From CADEFQ01 sp050185195 (GTDB lineage Bacteria > Pseudomonadota > Gammaproteobacteria > Steroidobacterales > Steroidobacteraceae), in assembly GCA_050185195.1 (NCBI GenBank), contig JBFWZQ010000003.1, positions 124,001 through 188,000 on the forward strand: a stretch of 64,000 nucleotides of DNA, in the 5' to 3' direction. The notes beneath the pieces were generated by a model. It was not told where the DNA came from. It saw nothing but the letters and a program-made list of their open reading frames with translations, and searched no databases. Each line of letters begins with the position of its first letter. The first letter of the stretch is position 1. Made by a program: the position numbers and the translations under genes. Of the stretch, positions 1-10,099 are shown piece by piece.

Positions 1-2562
1 CTGCATCGCGCGGTGGGGCGCGTGCAGCGTCGCCCCGGCCCATTGCACGACGCGGGTCAGGTCGACGCCGGACAGCGCCGCGGTCTTCACCTCGATGTCG
101 CGGGTCTCGCTCCCGCGCCACACGGTGACCCGCACCTGCGGCTTGTCGGCGACAGCCCGCTCGACGTCGCGAAAATGCGTCACCACCGTGCCATCGATGG
201 CGAGCAGCAGGTCGCCCTGCTGCAGTTCGCGGATCGCGTCCGACCCACCGACGAGCCGGGTGATCGTGAGTACGCGACGGGCACCGTCGTTGGCGGTCTC
301 GAGCCGCCGGACCCAGTCGTCCGTGAGCCCGAGGCGGCGCGCAGCGGCGAGCGTTTGCGGAAAGAGCTCGGCCTCGAGCGAATGGATCGCCCGGCCTTCG
401 TGCACGCGCTCGACCATGTCGGCCACAATCCCGATCGGCACGCCGCGGTTTTCCTGCACCACGTCGCGCCCGCTCTCGGACGCGAAGCTCGACCAGAGGC
501 CCGCGACAGCGCCCGCCTTGTCGAGCAACACGCCATCGAAATCCTGCGGCCCGTTGACTAGCTCGATGGTCTCGAGGTTCGAATCGCGAAACTGCATCGT
601 GCGCGACAGCGGCAGCGCGATCGGATCGATGTCGGCCACGCTGGTCGCCCGCGACTTCAGCCCGGTGCCGGGCGAGAGTCCGACCACCGTGACGTCGTCG
701 CCCGGGCGCAGCGGCTTCGTGCCAAATTTCGCGCTGCGCACCGGCGTCGAGCCGATCAGCTGCGGGTCGTACTGCACGATCGACAGGTTGTGCAGCGGGT
801 GCACGAACAGCACGCGCCCCGGCACCTCGAGCGTGCCGGCAAAAGTGACACGCACATCGCCAAGCGACACGGGCACGGTGTTGCGATCGACCACGACGAG
901 CCCGCGCCCGGCGTCGACGACGAGGCCCGTGCCGTGGTAGTGGCGCTCGGTGACCCCCTCGATCGCGTAGGGCATGTCGAAGTCGACCGTGACCAGCGAG
1001 GGCACGACGCGCCCGACACGCGGGTCGTCCACGGCCTGGAAGACGGTGCTGCCCGCGACGGGCGCCTTCGGCGGCGGCGGCGCGGCCAACTGCCGGCAGT
1101 CCCAGAAACCGCTCGCGTCGTTGCGCTTGCAACGCTGCGCGGGGAACCAGCGCCGATCCATGCGCACCGACCGCAGCTGGCTGCCGTTGGGATCGTCGAT
1201 CGTCGAGTAGCGGATCGTCGTGCGATCGCCATCGCCCAGCATTTCGATCGCGACCTCGAGGTCGCCGATGCCGGCGATCGCCGTGCCGTTCACCGCCGTG
1301 ATGACCGCACCGCGCGGCACGCCGGAGGAACCCAGCGCGTAGCCGGGGTTCGCCACGTAGGCCCCGCGCACCGGGATGTTGAAATGGCGGGCCATCTGGT
1401 AGGAAAGCGTGTTGACGACCCCGTCGCCGAACTCGAGGTACTCGTCCGGCGTAATCGTGTGCAGGTCGTCGACCGCGAGTTTCGCCGAGACGAGGGCCCC
1501 GCCCCGCTGCAGCTCGAGTTCGACGGGCGCGCCGACGCTGTCGTCGAGGACGGCGTTCAACGGCTCGAACTGCGTGAGGTACCGCCCGTTCACCCTGACG
1601 AGCACGTCGCCCGGCTGCAGCACGCCCGCGGCGGCGCTGCCCGGCTGCACCTCCGCGACGACGAGCATGCCCGTGTAGTCGGGGAACGCCTTGCGCACGG
1701 CGGCTTCGGTCGCGGGCTGCAGGCCGAGGCGGCGCAGTTCGTCGAACGGCGTGTAGAGGAAGGTGGTCTGCAACGTGCCGCGCGGCACGGCCTTGCCCTG
1801 GCGGATGAGATCGAGCGCGCGCTTCACGCGCGCGAGCGGCAGGTAGAAGCTCGACGCCGCGGCGCTTGACCCGCCGGCATTCAAGGCAACGACCCGGCCC
1901 TGGATGTCGATCACCGGCGAGCCCGACGAGCCGCCCGAGGTGCCCGACGCCGCCTGCAGGTAGAAGGTGTTGAAGTCGTTGTACTTGCCGACGCCGTATT
2001 CCGGCGCCTGCCGGTCGAGCCGCGCCAGCGTACCCGCGAGGATCGAGAGCTGCTCGCCGGCATTGTTGCCGATGACCCGGATCTCGCGGCCGATCTCCGC
2101 GCCTTCCGGATAGAGCGGCAATGCCTTCGGCTTGATGAAACGCAGCTTCGTGGGGTCGTAGCGGTACAGGCCGAAATCGTGCACCGGGTCGCGGTACACG
2201 GGGTAGAGCTGCACTTCCTCGCGGTTGAGGAAAGTCGCCTCCGCGATCACGGGGCCGGGGGTGACGACGTGGCGATTCGTCAGGATGAGGCCGCGCTCCG
2301 CGTCGACGACGAAACCGGTCGCCTGCGCGGAGGCGTTCCACTCGGTGTCGAACGCGCGCGTCTGGTCGACCTCGATCGCAACCACGCTCTGCGCGATGCG
2401 CTCGAGCGTCTGGGTCCAGCCACTGTCGGCAGGCTCCACGCCGACCACGGGCTCCGCGACCGCCGCGGGCTGCGCTGGCGCGGGAACGGGCGGTGGCGCG
2501 AGCTGCGCCTGTGCCGCCGTCGCGAGGAACAGGATGGGCCAGCCGAGCGCGCGTCGCCTCAT
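1..2562 (-). CDS. Two-module HtrA (Deg7/Nma111-like) serine protease, partial at left edge
   Basis: The frame is open for 854 codons from an ATG 1 nt after the kinase stop and has no stop before the window edge. A signal peptide (cleavage near AQA-QL, residue 20) points to the periplasm. Residues about 45-250 form a trypsin-like domain with an intact triad: His98 (TNRHVV), Asp129 (HDFGLY) and Ser213 (GSSGSP). PDZ-like segments follow near 285-370 and 395-470. A second trypsin-like domain at about 520-700 has Asn561 at the His position, Asn592 at the Asp position and GPQDFDG (about 671-677) in place of the Ser loop, so it should be inactive. A third PDZ lies near 760-830, and a further domain probably begins at the edge. 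Tandem active plus dead HtrA halves match plant DEG7 and yeast Nma111; the degenerate half is usually thought to serve oligomerisation. The substrate is unknown. Confidence 0.85.
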   Translation of the reverse strand, partial: MRRRALGWPILFLATAAQAQLAPPPVPAPAQPAAVAEPVVGVEPADSGWTQTLERIAQSVVAIEVDQTRAFDTEWNASAQATGFVVDAERGLILTNRHVVTPGPVIAEATFLNREEVQLYPVYRDPVHDFGLYRYDPTKLRFIKPKALPLYPEGAEIGREIRVIGNNAGEQLSILAGTLARLDRQAPEYGVGKYNDFNTFYLQAASGTSGGSSGSPVIDIQGRVVALNAGGSSAAASSFYLPLARVKRALDLIRQGKAVPRGTLQTTFLYTPFDELRRLGLQPATEAAVRKAFPDYTGMLVVAEVQPGSAAAGVLQPGDVLVRVNGRYLTQFEPLNAVLDDSVGAPVELELQRGGALVSAKLAVDDLHTITPDEYLEFGDGVVNTLSYQMARHFNIPVRGAYVANPGYALGSSGVPRGAVITAVNGTAIAGIGDLEVAIEMLGDGDRTTIRYSTIDDPNGSQLRSVRMDRRWFPAQRCKRNDASGFWDCRQLAAPPPPKAPVAGSTVFQAVDDPRVGRVVPSLVTVDFDMPYAIEGVTERHYHGTGLVVDAGRGLVVVDRNTVPVSLGDVRVTFAGTLEVPGRVLFVHPLHNLSIVQYDPQLIGSTPVRSAKFGTKPLRPGDDVTVVGLSPGTGLKSRATSVADIDPIALPLSRTMQFRDSNLETIELVNGPQDFDGVLLDKAGAVAGLWSSFASESGRDVVQENRGVPIGIVADMVERVHEGRAIHSLEAELFPQTLAAARRLGLTDDWVRRLETANDGARRVLTITRLVGGSDAIRELQQGDLLLAIDGTVVTHFRDVERAVADKPQVRVTVWRGSETRDIEVKTAALSGVDLTRVVQWAGATLHAPHRAMQ

Positions 2563-2563
2563 G

Positions 2564-3496
2564 TCAGATCTCCCGGCCGAAACTTTCCCTGAAGCGGGCG
2601 TCGAACTCGGCGCGCGTGAAGCGATGGTTCTGGGTGCCATGATGCTCGATCTTGATGGCGCCCATCAGCGACGCGATGCGGCCGGTCGTCGGCCAGTCGA
2701 GGCCCTGCTGCAGGCCGTACAGGAGGCCCGCGCGATAGGCGTCGCCGCAGCCCGTGGGGTCGGCAAGCTTCGCGACGCGCGCGGTCGGGATGTCGTGCAC
2801 CTTGCCGCCCGCGTAGATGCGCGAGCCCTCGCCCCCGAGCGTCACCACCAGGGCATCCACCTGCGCGGCGATCTGCTCGAGCGACAGGCCGGTGCGATCG
2901 CAGACGAGGTTGCCTTCGTAGTCGTTGAACGCGACCCAGGTGGCTTCATCGATGAACTTGCGCAGGTCGTCGCCGGAGAAAAGCGGCAGGCCCTGCCCCG
3001 GGTCGAATAGCACCGGGATGCCCGCCGCGACGAACTGTTCGGAGTGCGCGATCATGCCGTCGCGGTTCTCCGGCGCGACGACGCCGATGCGGATGCCCGC
3101 GCCGGCGGGTACCGGATTGCGGTGCGCGAACATCATCGAGCCGGGATGGAAGGCGGTGATCTGGTTCGAGTCGAGGTCGGTCGTGATGTAGGCCTGCGGC
3201 GTGAACTCGCTGTCCATGCGATCGATGTACGCGAGCGACAGGCCGTTCGCGCGCATCCACGCCTCGTAGGGCCCGAAGTCGTTGCCGACGACCGCCATCG
3301 GATGACCGTCGCCGCCGAGCAGCTTCAAGTTGTAGGCGATATTGCCCGCGCAGCCGCCGAAGTTGCGGCGCATGCCCGGCACCAGGAACGAGACGTTGAG
3401 CAGGTGGATGCGGTCGGCAAGGATATGGTCCTTGAACCGCCCGTCGAAGACCATCACGGTGTCGTAGGCGACCGAGCCGCAGATCAGGGCAGACAT
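2564..3496 (-). CDS. PfkB/ribokinase-family carbohydrate or nucleoside kinase
   Basis: A 310-residue cytoplasmic kinase of the ribokinase fold. The N-terminal motif NFGGCAGNIAYNL and the C-terminal motif DPTGCGDAY are the two PfkB signatures, and Asp252 is the expected catalytic base. The substrate cannot be read from sequence. The family includes adenosine kinase, ribokinase and fructokinase, and the overall form resembles the adenosine-kinase-like proteins common in proteobacteria. It starts 15 nt after dgkA and ends 1 nt before the protease ATG, so it is probably translated from the long minus-strand transcript headed by gcvT. Confidence 0.85.
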   Translation of the reverse strand: MSALICGSVAYDTVMVFDGRFKDHILADRIHLLNVSFLVPGMRRNFGGCAGNIAYNLKLLGGDGHPMAVVGNDFGPYEAWMRANGLSLAYIDRMDSEFTPQAYITTDLDSNQITAFHPGSMMFAHRNPVPAGAGIRIGVVAPENRDGMIAHSEQFVAAGIPVLFDPGQGLPLFSGDDLRKFIDEATWVAFNDYEGNLVCDRTGLSLEQIAAQVDALVVTLGGEGSRIYAGGKVHDIPTARVAKLADPTGCGDAYRAGLLYGLQQGLDWPTTGRIASLMGAIKIEHHGTQNHRFTRAEFDARFRESFGREI

Positions 3497-3511
3497 TTTT
3501 TGCAGTTTTCC

Positions 3512-3877
3512 TCAGTGATCGGTGAGCACGAGCGCCCAGGTCGCGGCCCAGAGCACGAATGCCATGAACACGGCGGCGGAGCCGATGTCCTTCGCGAGCC
3601 CCGCGAGCCGGTGCCGTTCGGGGCCGATGCGATCCACCGTCGCCTCGATCGCGCTGTTGACGAGTTCGACGACCAGGATGAGCAGCACCGGCGCCACGAG
3701 TAGAGCACGTTCGATGCCGCTGCGTCCAAGCCACAGGCCCAGCGGAATCGCGACGATCGCGAACAGCAGCTCCTGGCGGAAGGCCGCCTCTTCGCGGAAG
3801 GCACCGGCCAGCCCGCTGGCGCTGAATGCGAAGGCGCGCAAGACGCGCATGACGCCGCGCGGCTTGTCGCGCTCCAT
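3512..3877 (-). CDS. dgkA: Diacylglycerol kinase (prokaryotic, DgkA)
   Basis: A 121-residue integral inner-membrane kinase that phosphorylates diacylglycerol to phosphatidic acid, recycling the diacylglycerol left by membrane-derived glucan and LPS modification. Three hydrophobic helices are visible. The family signature ELVNSAIEATVDRIG, followed by AKDIGSAAV, supplies the metal and ATP ligands. The length equals that of the E. coli enzyme. The ATG shares one base with the gcvPB stop (TGATG), indicating translational coupling, and fixes the start despite the open frame upstream. Confidence 0.93.
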   Translation of the reverse strand: MERDKPRGVMRVLRAFAFSASGLAGAFREEAAFRQELLFAIVAIPLGLWLGRSGIERALLVAPVLLILVVELVNSAIEATVDRIGPERHRLAGLAKDIGSAAVFMAFVLWAATWALVLTDH

Positions 3878-5352
3878 CAGGCCGCCGCGCCCGGCTTCCA
3901 GGTGAGGTCGAGCTGGCGCGCGGCCCGCACGTCGTCGAGCCGGCGCACCGGCAGCGTGTGCGGCGCGCCCTTGAGCAGCGGCGGGTCGCTCTGCGCCTCG
4001 TGCCGGATCTTCACCATCGCGTCGATGAAGGCGTCGAGCGCCTCCTTGCTTTCCGTCTCGGTGGGTTCGATCAGCAGGCACTCGGGCACGAGCAGCGGGA
4101 AATAGGTGGTCGGTGCGTGGAAGCCGAAGTCGAGCAGGCGCTTGGCGATGTCCATCGCGGTCACGCCCTGCTCCCTCGCGAGCCGCTTCGCGGTGATGAT
4201 GAACTCATGGCTCGCGCGGCGCTGCGGATAGGCCGCCTCGTAGCCGGCCTGCATCAGTCTCGCGAAGAGGTAGTTGGCATTGAGCGTGGCGAAATCGGCG
4301 ACGCGGCTCATGCCTTCGCGGCCGAGCATGCGCATGTAGACATAGGCCCGCAGCAACACGCCCGCATTGCCCATGAAGGCCGACAGGCGGCCGATCGACT
4401 GCGGCAGGTCTTTTTCGCTGAGCCAGCGGTACTGCTCGCCTTCGCGCCCGACGATCGGGATCGGGAGGAAGGGCAACAGGCGCTCGCTCACGCCCACGGC
4501 ACCCGAACCCGGCCCGCCGCCGCCGTGCGGCGTCGAAAAGGTCTTGTGCAGGTTCATGTGGATGACGTCGAAGCCCATGTCGCCGGGGCGCACCTTGCCG
4601 AGGATCGCGTTGAGGTTCGCACCGTCGTAATAAAGGAGGCCGCCGGCCGCGTGCACGATGCCGGCCACTTCCTTGATGCGGCGTTCGAACACGCCCAGCG
4701 TCGAGGGGTTCGTGAGCATGATGCCGGCCGTGTTCGGGCCCACCGCGGCCTTGAGCGCCTCGACGTCGACGTCGCCGTCGGCCATCACCGGGATTTCCCG
4801 CACGATGCAGCCGCACATCGTCGCGGTCGCGGGGTTCGTGCCGTGCGCGGCCTCCGGCACGATGATCTCGTTGCGCGCATGATCGCCCCGCGCGCGGTGG
4901 TAGGCGCGGATCATCGCGACACCCGCGAACTCGCCGTGCGCCCCGGCCATCGGGGTCAGCGAGACGCCGCGCATCCCGGTGACCTCCTTCAGCATCTCCT
5001 GCAGCTCGTACATGCAGGCGAGGAAGCCCTGGCCGTGCGATTCGGGCCCGAGCGGGTGCCGGCCCGTGAACTCCGGTAGCAGCGCGTACTGGTTGCACGC
5101 CTTCGGGTTGTATTTCATCGTGCACGAACCGAGCGGATAGAAGTGCGTGTCGATCGAAAAGTTGAGCTGCGAGAGGCGCGTGAAGTGGCGCACCGCCTCG
5201 AGCTCACTGACCTCCGGCAGCAACGGCCGGTTCTTGCGGCGCAGGCTCGCGGGCAGGTCCGCGGGAATGGGCACCTTCCCGGGCCATTGGCCGATGGCGC
5301 CGCGACCCGGACGCGAGTATTCGAAAATCGACTTTTCCCGGCGATTCGACAT
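3877..5352 (-). CDS. gcvPB: Glycine dehydrogenase (decarboxylating) subunit 2, P-protein beta
   Basis: A 491-residue C-terminal half of a split P-protein. With GcvPA it decarboxylates glycine using PLP and passes the aminomethyl group to lipoyl-GcvH. The Schiff-base lysine is Lys270 in MNLHKTFSTPHGGGGPGSG, a hallmark of the family. The ATG (MSNRREKS) lies 14 nt after the gcvPA stop; the frame is open further upstream but overlaps gcvPA. Split P-proteins occur in many bacteria, whereas enterobacteria use one fused chain of roughly 950 residues. Confidence 0.95.
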   Translation of the reverse strand: MSNRREKSIFEYSRPGRGAIGQWPGKVPIPADLPASLRRKNRPLLPEVSELEAVRHFTRLSQLNFSIDTHFYPLGSCTMKYNPKACNQYALLPEFTGRHPLGPESHGQGFLACMYELQEMLKEVTGMRGVSLTPMAGAHGEFAGVAMIRAYHRARGDHARNEIIVPEAAHGTNPATATMCGCIVREIPVMADGDVDVEALKAAVGPNTAGIMLTNPSTLGVFERRIKEVAGIVHAAGGLLYYDGANLNAILGKVRPGDMGFDVIHMNLHKTFSTPHGGGGPGSGAVGVSERLLPFLPIPIVGREGEQYRWLSEKDLPQSIGRLSAFMGNAGVLLRAYVYMRMLGREGMSRVADFATLNANYLFARLMQAGYEAAYPQRRASHEFIITAKRLAREQGVTAMDIAKRLLDFGFHAPTTYFPLLVPECLLIEPTETESKEALDAFIDAMVKIRHEAQSDPPLLKGAPHTLPVRRLDDVRAARQLDLTWKPGAAA

Positions 5353-5366
5353 GCTGGATATCCTGT

Positions 5367-6740
5367 TCAGGCCGCGCGTGCGTCGCGCAGCACCTCGGTG
5401 AGCGCGGCCGCGTACGCGTCGATGTCGGCGGCGGTCTTCGTTTCGGTCGCGCAGACGAGCAGCGCCGCGCCCAGTTCCGGGCAGGCCTCGGAGAGGTCGA
5501 GGCCGCCGAGCACGCCGCGTTCGGCCAGCGCGCGCAGCACCTCCGCGACCGGCCGGTCGAGCGTGAGGACGGCCTCGTGGAAGTGCGGGCCCGCGAAGCA
5601 GCGGCGCACGCCCTTGACGCGCGTGAGCGCGGCGACGAGCTCGCGCGTGCGCTGCGCCGAGAGCGCCGCGACCCGCTCGAGCCCCTCGGGCCCCATGATC
5701 GACATGTAGATGGTGGCGGCCGTCATCAGCAGGCCCTGGTTCGTGCAGATGTTCGACGTGGCCTTGCCGCGGCGGATGTGCTGCTCGCGCGCCTGCAGCG
5801 TGAGGGCATAACCCTCGCGCCCGTCGAGGTCCACGGTGCGCCCGACGATGCGCCCGGGCATCTGCCGCACGTATTCCATGCGGGTGGTCATGAAGCCGAA
5901 ATACGGCCCCCCCGATGACAGCGGCACGCCCAGCGGCTGGCCCTCGCCGACGACGATGTCGGCGCCCTTTGCGCCCCACTCGCCCGGCGGCTTCAGCAGC
6001 GCGAGCGAAGTCGGGTTCACCACCGCGATCACGAGCGCGCCCTGCGCATGCGCCCAGTCGGTGAGTGCATCGACATCCTCCAGCATGCCGAAGAAGTTCG
6101 GCTGCTGGATCACGAGCGCGGTGATGTCCTCGCCCGCGTGCGGCGCGAGCGCCGCGGGCGCGATGCAGCCCGATTCGCGCACGAAGGGCACGCTGTCGAA
6201 GGTGAGCCCCTGGTTGCCGGCCGTCGCGACTGCTACTTTGCGGTAGTGCGGATGCACGGTGGATGGCACGAGGATACGCTGCGAGTTCGACTTGCGATGC
6301 GCGCGCACCGCCATCAGGGCGGCCTCTGCGAGCGCCGAGCCGCCGTCATAGAGCGTCGCATTCGACACCTGCATGCCGGTGAGCGAGGCGATCATCGTCT
6401 GGTATTCGTAGATCGCCTGCAGCGTGCCCTGGCTCGCCTCGGCCTGGTAGGGCGTGTACGCGCTGTAGATCTCGCCGCGCGTGACGATCGCCCAGACCGC
6501 CGAAGGAATGTGGTGTTCGTAGGCACCGGCGCCCAGGAACGACAGCGGGCTGCCGTCCTGCTTCGCGCGCGCGGTCATCAACCGCCCGATTTCGAGCTCC
6601 GACAGCCCGGCCGGCACGCCGGCGAGGGCCTTGATGCGCAGTTCCTGCGGGATCTCGTCGAAGAGCGCCTCGATCGACGGGGCTCCGATCGACGCCAGCA
6701 TCTCGCGGATGTCGTCTTCGGTGTGCGGTATGAACGGCAT
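5367..6740 (-). CDS. gcvPA: Glycine dehydrogenase (decarboxylating) subunit 1, P-protein alpha
   Basis: A 457-residue N-terminal half of the P-protein, partner of GcvPB in the glycine cleavage complex. It begins MPFIPHTEDD, a typical opening for this subunit, and contains the conserved stretch SFLGAGAYEHHIPSAV near residue 70 and the tract EASQGTLQAIYEYQ. It lacks the PLP lysine, which sits on GcvPB. It lies 10 nt after gcvH in the riboswitch-controlled operon. Confidence 0.95.
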   Translation of the reverse strand: MPFIPHTEDDIREMLASIGAPSIEALFDEIPQELRIKALAGVPAGLSELEIGRLMTARAKQDGSPLSFLGAGAYEHHIPSAVWAIVTRGEIYSAYTPYQAEASQGTLQAIYEYQTMIASLTGMQVSNATLYDGGSALAEAALMAVRAHRKSNSQRILVPSTVHPHYRKVAVATAGNQGLTFDSVPFVRESGCIAPAALAPHAGEDITALVIQQPNFFGMLEDVDALTDWAHAQGALVIAVVNPTSLALLKPPGEWGAKGADIVVGEGQPLGVPLSSGGPYFGFMTTRMEYVRQMPGRIVGRTVDLDGREGYALTLQAREQHIRRGKATSNICTNQGLLMTAATIYMSIMGPEGLERVAALSAQRTRELVAALTRVKGVRRCFAGPHFHEAVLTLDRPVAEVLRALAERGVLGGLDLSEACPELGAALLVCATETKTAADIDAYAAALTEVLRDARAA

Positions 6741-6750
6741 GTCGCTTCCC

Positions 6751-7146
6751 TTACGCCCCTTCGGCCTGCAGCAACGCCTCGTAATCCGACGCGCCCAGCA
6801 GGACGTCGACCGCGCGCGGGTCGGCGGGTTTCACCCGCATCAGCCAGCCGCCGCCGTACGGATCCTGGTTGATCAGCTCGGGCGCGCTCGCGAGTTCCGC
6901 GTTGGCCGCCGTCACGGTGCCGGCGATCGGGCTGTAGACATCCGATGCCGCCTTGACCGATTCGACCACCCCGCAGGCCTCGCCTGCCGCCAGCGCCCGG
7001 CCCACGGCCGGCACCTCGACGAACACGAGATCGCCAAGCGCGGCCTGCGCATGGTCGCTGATGCCGATTTCGACCGTGCCATCGGCGAGGGGTTTCACCC
7101 ACTCGTGGCTCTTCGCATACCTCAGGTCAGCGGGAATCTGGCTCAT
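6751..7146 (-). CDS. gcvH: Glycine cleavage system H protein
   Basis: A 131-residue lipoyl carrier that shuttles the aminomethyl group from the P-protein to GcvT and is reoxidised by the L-protein. The lipoylated lysine is Lys65 in the motif VESVKAASD. The downstream stretch SPIAGTVTAAN and the C-terminal GGGWLMRVK are typical. It starts 13 nt after the gcvT stop. No L-protein (lpd) gene lies in the window, as expected, because that subunit is shared with 2-oxoacid dehydrogenases. Confidence 0.96.
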   Translation of the reverse strand: MSQIPADLRYAKSHEWVKPLADGTVEIGISDHAQAALGDLVFVEVPAVGRALAAGEACGVVESVKAASDVYSPIAGTVTAANAELASAPELINQDPYGGGWLMRVKPADPRAVDVLLGASDYEALLQAEGA

Positions 7147-7159
7147 GGAAACTCTCCGG

Positions 7160-8263
7160 TCATGAAACGAGTACTTTGCCGTGGCGGACGAACGGGGGCT
7201 TGACCACCCGCGCGGCGAGCAGCTTGCCGCGGATGTCGACCTGCACGTGTTCGCCGGTGCCGGCGGGCACGCGTGCGAGCGCGATGGATTTCTCGAGCGT
7301 GGGCGAGAACGTGCCGCTCGTGATTTCGCCTTCGCCCACCGCAGGAACGATCACTTTCTGGTGGCCGCGCAGGACGCCGCGATCCTCCAGCACGAGGCCG
7401 ACGAGGCGCGCCAGCCCCCCCCGTGCGCGCACCGCTTCGAGCGCGGCGCGGCCGATGAAATCGCGTTCGGCGGGCTCGAAGGCGACGGTCCACGCGAGCC
7501 CCGCTTCGAGCGGGTTCGTCGCCTCGCCCATGTCGTTCCCGTACAGGTTCATGCCCGCTTCGAGTCGCAGCGTATCGCGCGCGCCGAGCCCGCAGGAACG
7601 CACGCCGCGCTCGTTGAGCGCGATCCACGTCGGCTCGGCCTCCGCGACCGGCAGGACGATCTCGAAGCCATCCTCCCCGGTATAACCCGTGCGGGCGACG
7701 AACCAGGCGCCGATCGCCCGGCCATTGAAAGGCGCGAGCGCCATGACAGCCGCGCGTGCGCCCGGATCCTGCGGCGCCTGCGGCAGCAGGCCCTCGACGA
7801 GGCCGCGCGCGGCCGGTCCCTGCACCGCGATCATGCCGAGATCCGTGCGCTCGGTGACTTCGACCCCGAACGGCGCCGCGTGCGCGCGGATCCAGGCGAG
7901 ATCCTTGTCGCGCGTGCCGGCATTGACCACGAGCCGGAAGAAGCGCTCGCCGAGGTAATAGATAATGAGATCGTCGAGCACGCCGCCGGCCTCGTTGAGC
8001 AGGCAGCTGTAGAGGGCCTTGCCCGGCGTGCGCAGCTTGCCCACGTCGTTTGCGACGAGGCGCTCGAGGAAGGGCCGCACCCGCTCGCCGGCCAGGTCGA
8101 CGACGCACATATGCGAGACGTCGAACATGCCCGCGTGGCGGCGCACCGCGTGGTGCTCCTCGATCTGCGAACCGTAGTGGACAGGCATGTCCCAGCCCCC
8201 GAAATCGACCATTCGGGCGCCGAGGCGCGCGTGCAAGTCATAGAGCGGTGTACGTCGTCCCAT
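7160..8263 (-). CDS. gcvT: Aminomethyltransferase (glycine cleavage T protein)
   Basis: A 367-residue tetrahydrofolate-dependent enzyme that releases ammonia from aminomethyl-lipoyl-GcvH and forms 5,10-methylene-THF. The N-terminal DFGGWDMPVHYGSQ and the GGVLDDLIIY segment carrying the catalytic Asp are conserved. The start is the ATG of MGRRTPLYD; a further 24 open codons upstream lie inside riboswitch aptamer II and are not coding. It is the first gene of the gcvT-H-PA-PB set, with only about 20 nt between the second aptamer and the ATG. Confidence 0.96.
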   Translation of the reverse strand: MGRRTPLYDLHARLGARMVDFGGWDMPVHYGSQIEEHHAVRRHAGMFDVSHMCVVDLAGERVRPFLERLVANDVGKLRTPGKALYSCLLNEAGGVLDDLIIYYLGERFFRLVVNAGTRDKDLAWIRAHAAPFGVEVTERTDLGMIAVQGPAARGLVEGLLPQAPQDPGARAAVMALAPFNGRAIGAWFVARTGYTGEDGFEIVLPVAEAEPTWIALNERGVRSCGLGARDTLRLEAGMNLYGNDMGEATNPLEAGLAWTVAFEPAERDFIGRAALEAVRARGGLARLVGLVLEDRGVLRGHQKVIVPAVGEGEITSGTFSPTLEKSIALARVPAGTGEHVQVDIRGKLLAARVVKPPFVRHGKVLVS

Positions 8264-8283
8264 GTGGACCCACTTCCACCGCC

Positions 8284-8472
8284 CCTCTGTCCTGTGACCT
8301 GAGAGATCGGGCCAGTCCACCGGGACTCGCCGCACCCCTTCGGTGGGTGGGCCGGGCCCACCGCTCTCCAGAACTCGCCTGGGATCTGCCGTTCTTTTGC
8401 CTGAGCGTTTCCGGGCGGAACTTGCGCCTTCGGCGTCCTTGCCCCCGCGGGCGACAGGATCTCTCCGGACAG
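8284..8472 (-). promoter_or_regulatory. Tandem glycine riboswitch upstream of gcvT
   Basis: Read on the minus strand, two consecutive aptamers are visible. Aptamer I (about 8472-8388) has GGAGAG, the core CGCCGAAGGCGCAAG and CTCAGGCAAAAGAACGG. Aptamer II (about 8372-8284) has TGGAGAG, CACCGAAGGGGTGCGGCG and CTCTCAGGTCACAGGACAG. These are the conserved glycine-aptamer elements in the usual tandem order. Only about 20 nt separates aptamer II from the gcvT ATG and no terminator with a U-tract is visible. Control of ribosome access, activating on glycine, is therefore the more likely mechanism; this is inferred. Confidence 0.92.
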
Positions 8473-8496
8473 TCTTGATATGCGGCGAGCGGCGAC

Positions 8497-8525
8497 ATGA
8501 TACCAGTGACTGCAGCGACTAGAAT
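8497..8525 (+). promoter_or_regulatory. Candidate sigma70 promoter for ispG
   Basis: ATGATA (8497-8502) and TAGAAT (8520-8525) are separated by 17 nt. Transcription would begin about 3-6 nt before the ispG ATG at 8535, giving a nearly leaderless message. The -35 match is only moderate. No clear promoter for the divergent riboswitch transcript could be fixed in the same 60-nt gap. Confidence 0.35.
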
Positions 8526-8534
8526 AACCGTCTG

Positions 8535-9760
<1,226 letters not shown>

Positions 9761-9764
<4 letters not shown>

Positions 9765-10099
9765 CCGATCTTTCGGATCGCAAGTGCAAACCCTGCGAAG
9801 GCGGCGTGGAGCCGCTCACGCGCGTGGAGGCGGAGCACCTGCGCGCCGGCCTGCACGAAGGCTGGCAACTGGCGGCCGACGCGAAATCGCTGCGCCGGGA
9901 GTTCAGCTTCCGCGATTTCTTTCGCACGATGAGCTTCGTGAACGCGCTCGCGCACATCGCGAACCTCGAGGACCATCACCCCGACCTCGAGGTCGGCTAC
10001 AACTATTGCCGCGTGACTTTCACCACCCACGCGATCCGCGGGCTCTCCGAGAACGATTTCATCTGCGCGGCGAAGATCGATCGGGTGCCGCTGGCGTGA
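9761..10099 (+). CDS. phhB: Pterin-4a-carbinolamine dehydratase
   Basis: A 112-residue small PCD/DCoH-fold enzyme that dehydrates 4a-hydroxytetrahydropterin. The signature EDHHPDLEVGYNYCRVTF is present with the active-site histidines, followed by THAIRGLSENDF. The start is a GTG embedded in the ispG stop (GTGA, 4-nt overlap); no ATG is available in this frame near the N terminus. No phenylalanine hydroxylase gene is nearby, so the source of its substrate is not shown by context. Confidence 0.88.

Noticed and set aside
3877..5979. An N-terminally extended gcvPB of 700 residues
   Set aside because: The extra about 209 residues overlap gcvPA in another frame and are Arg/Ala/His-rich. The 491-residue form starting MSNRREKS matches the family.
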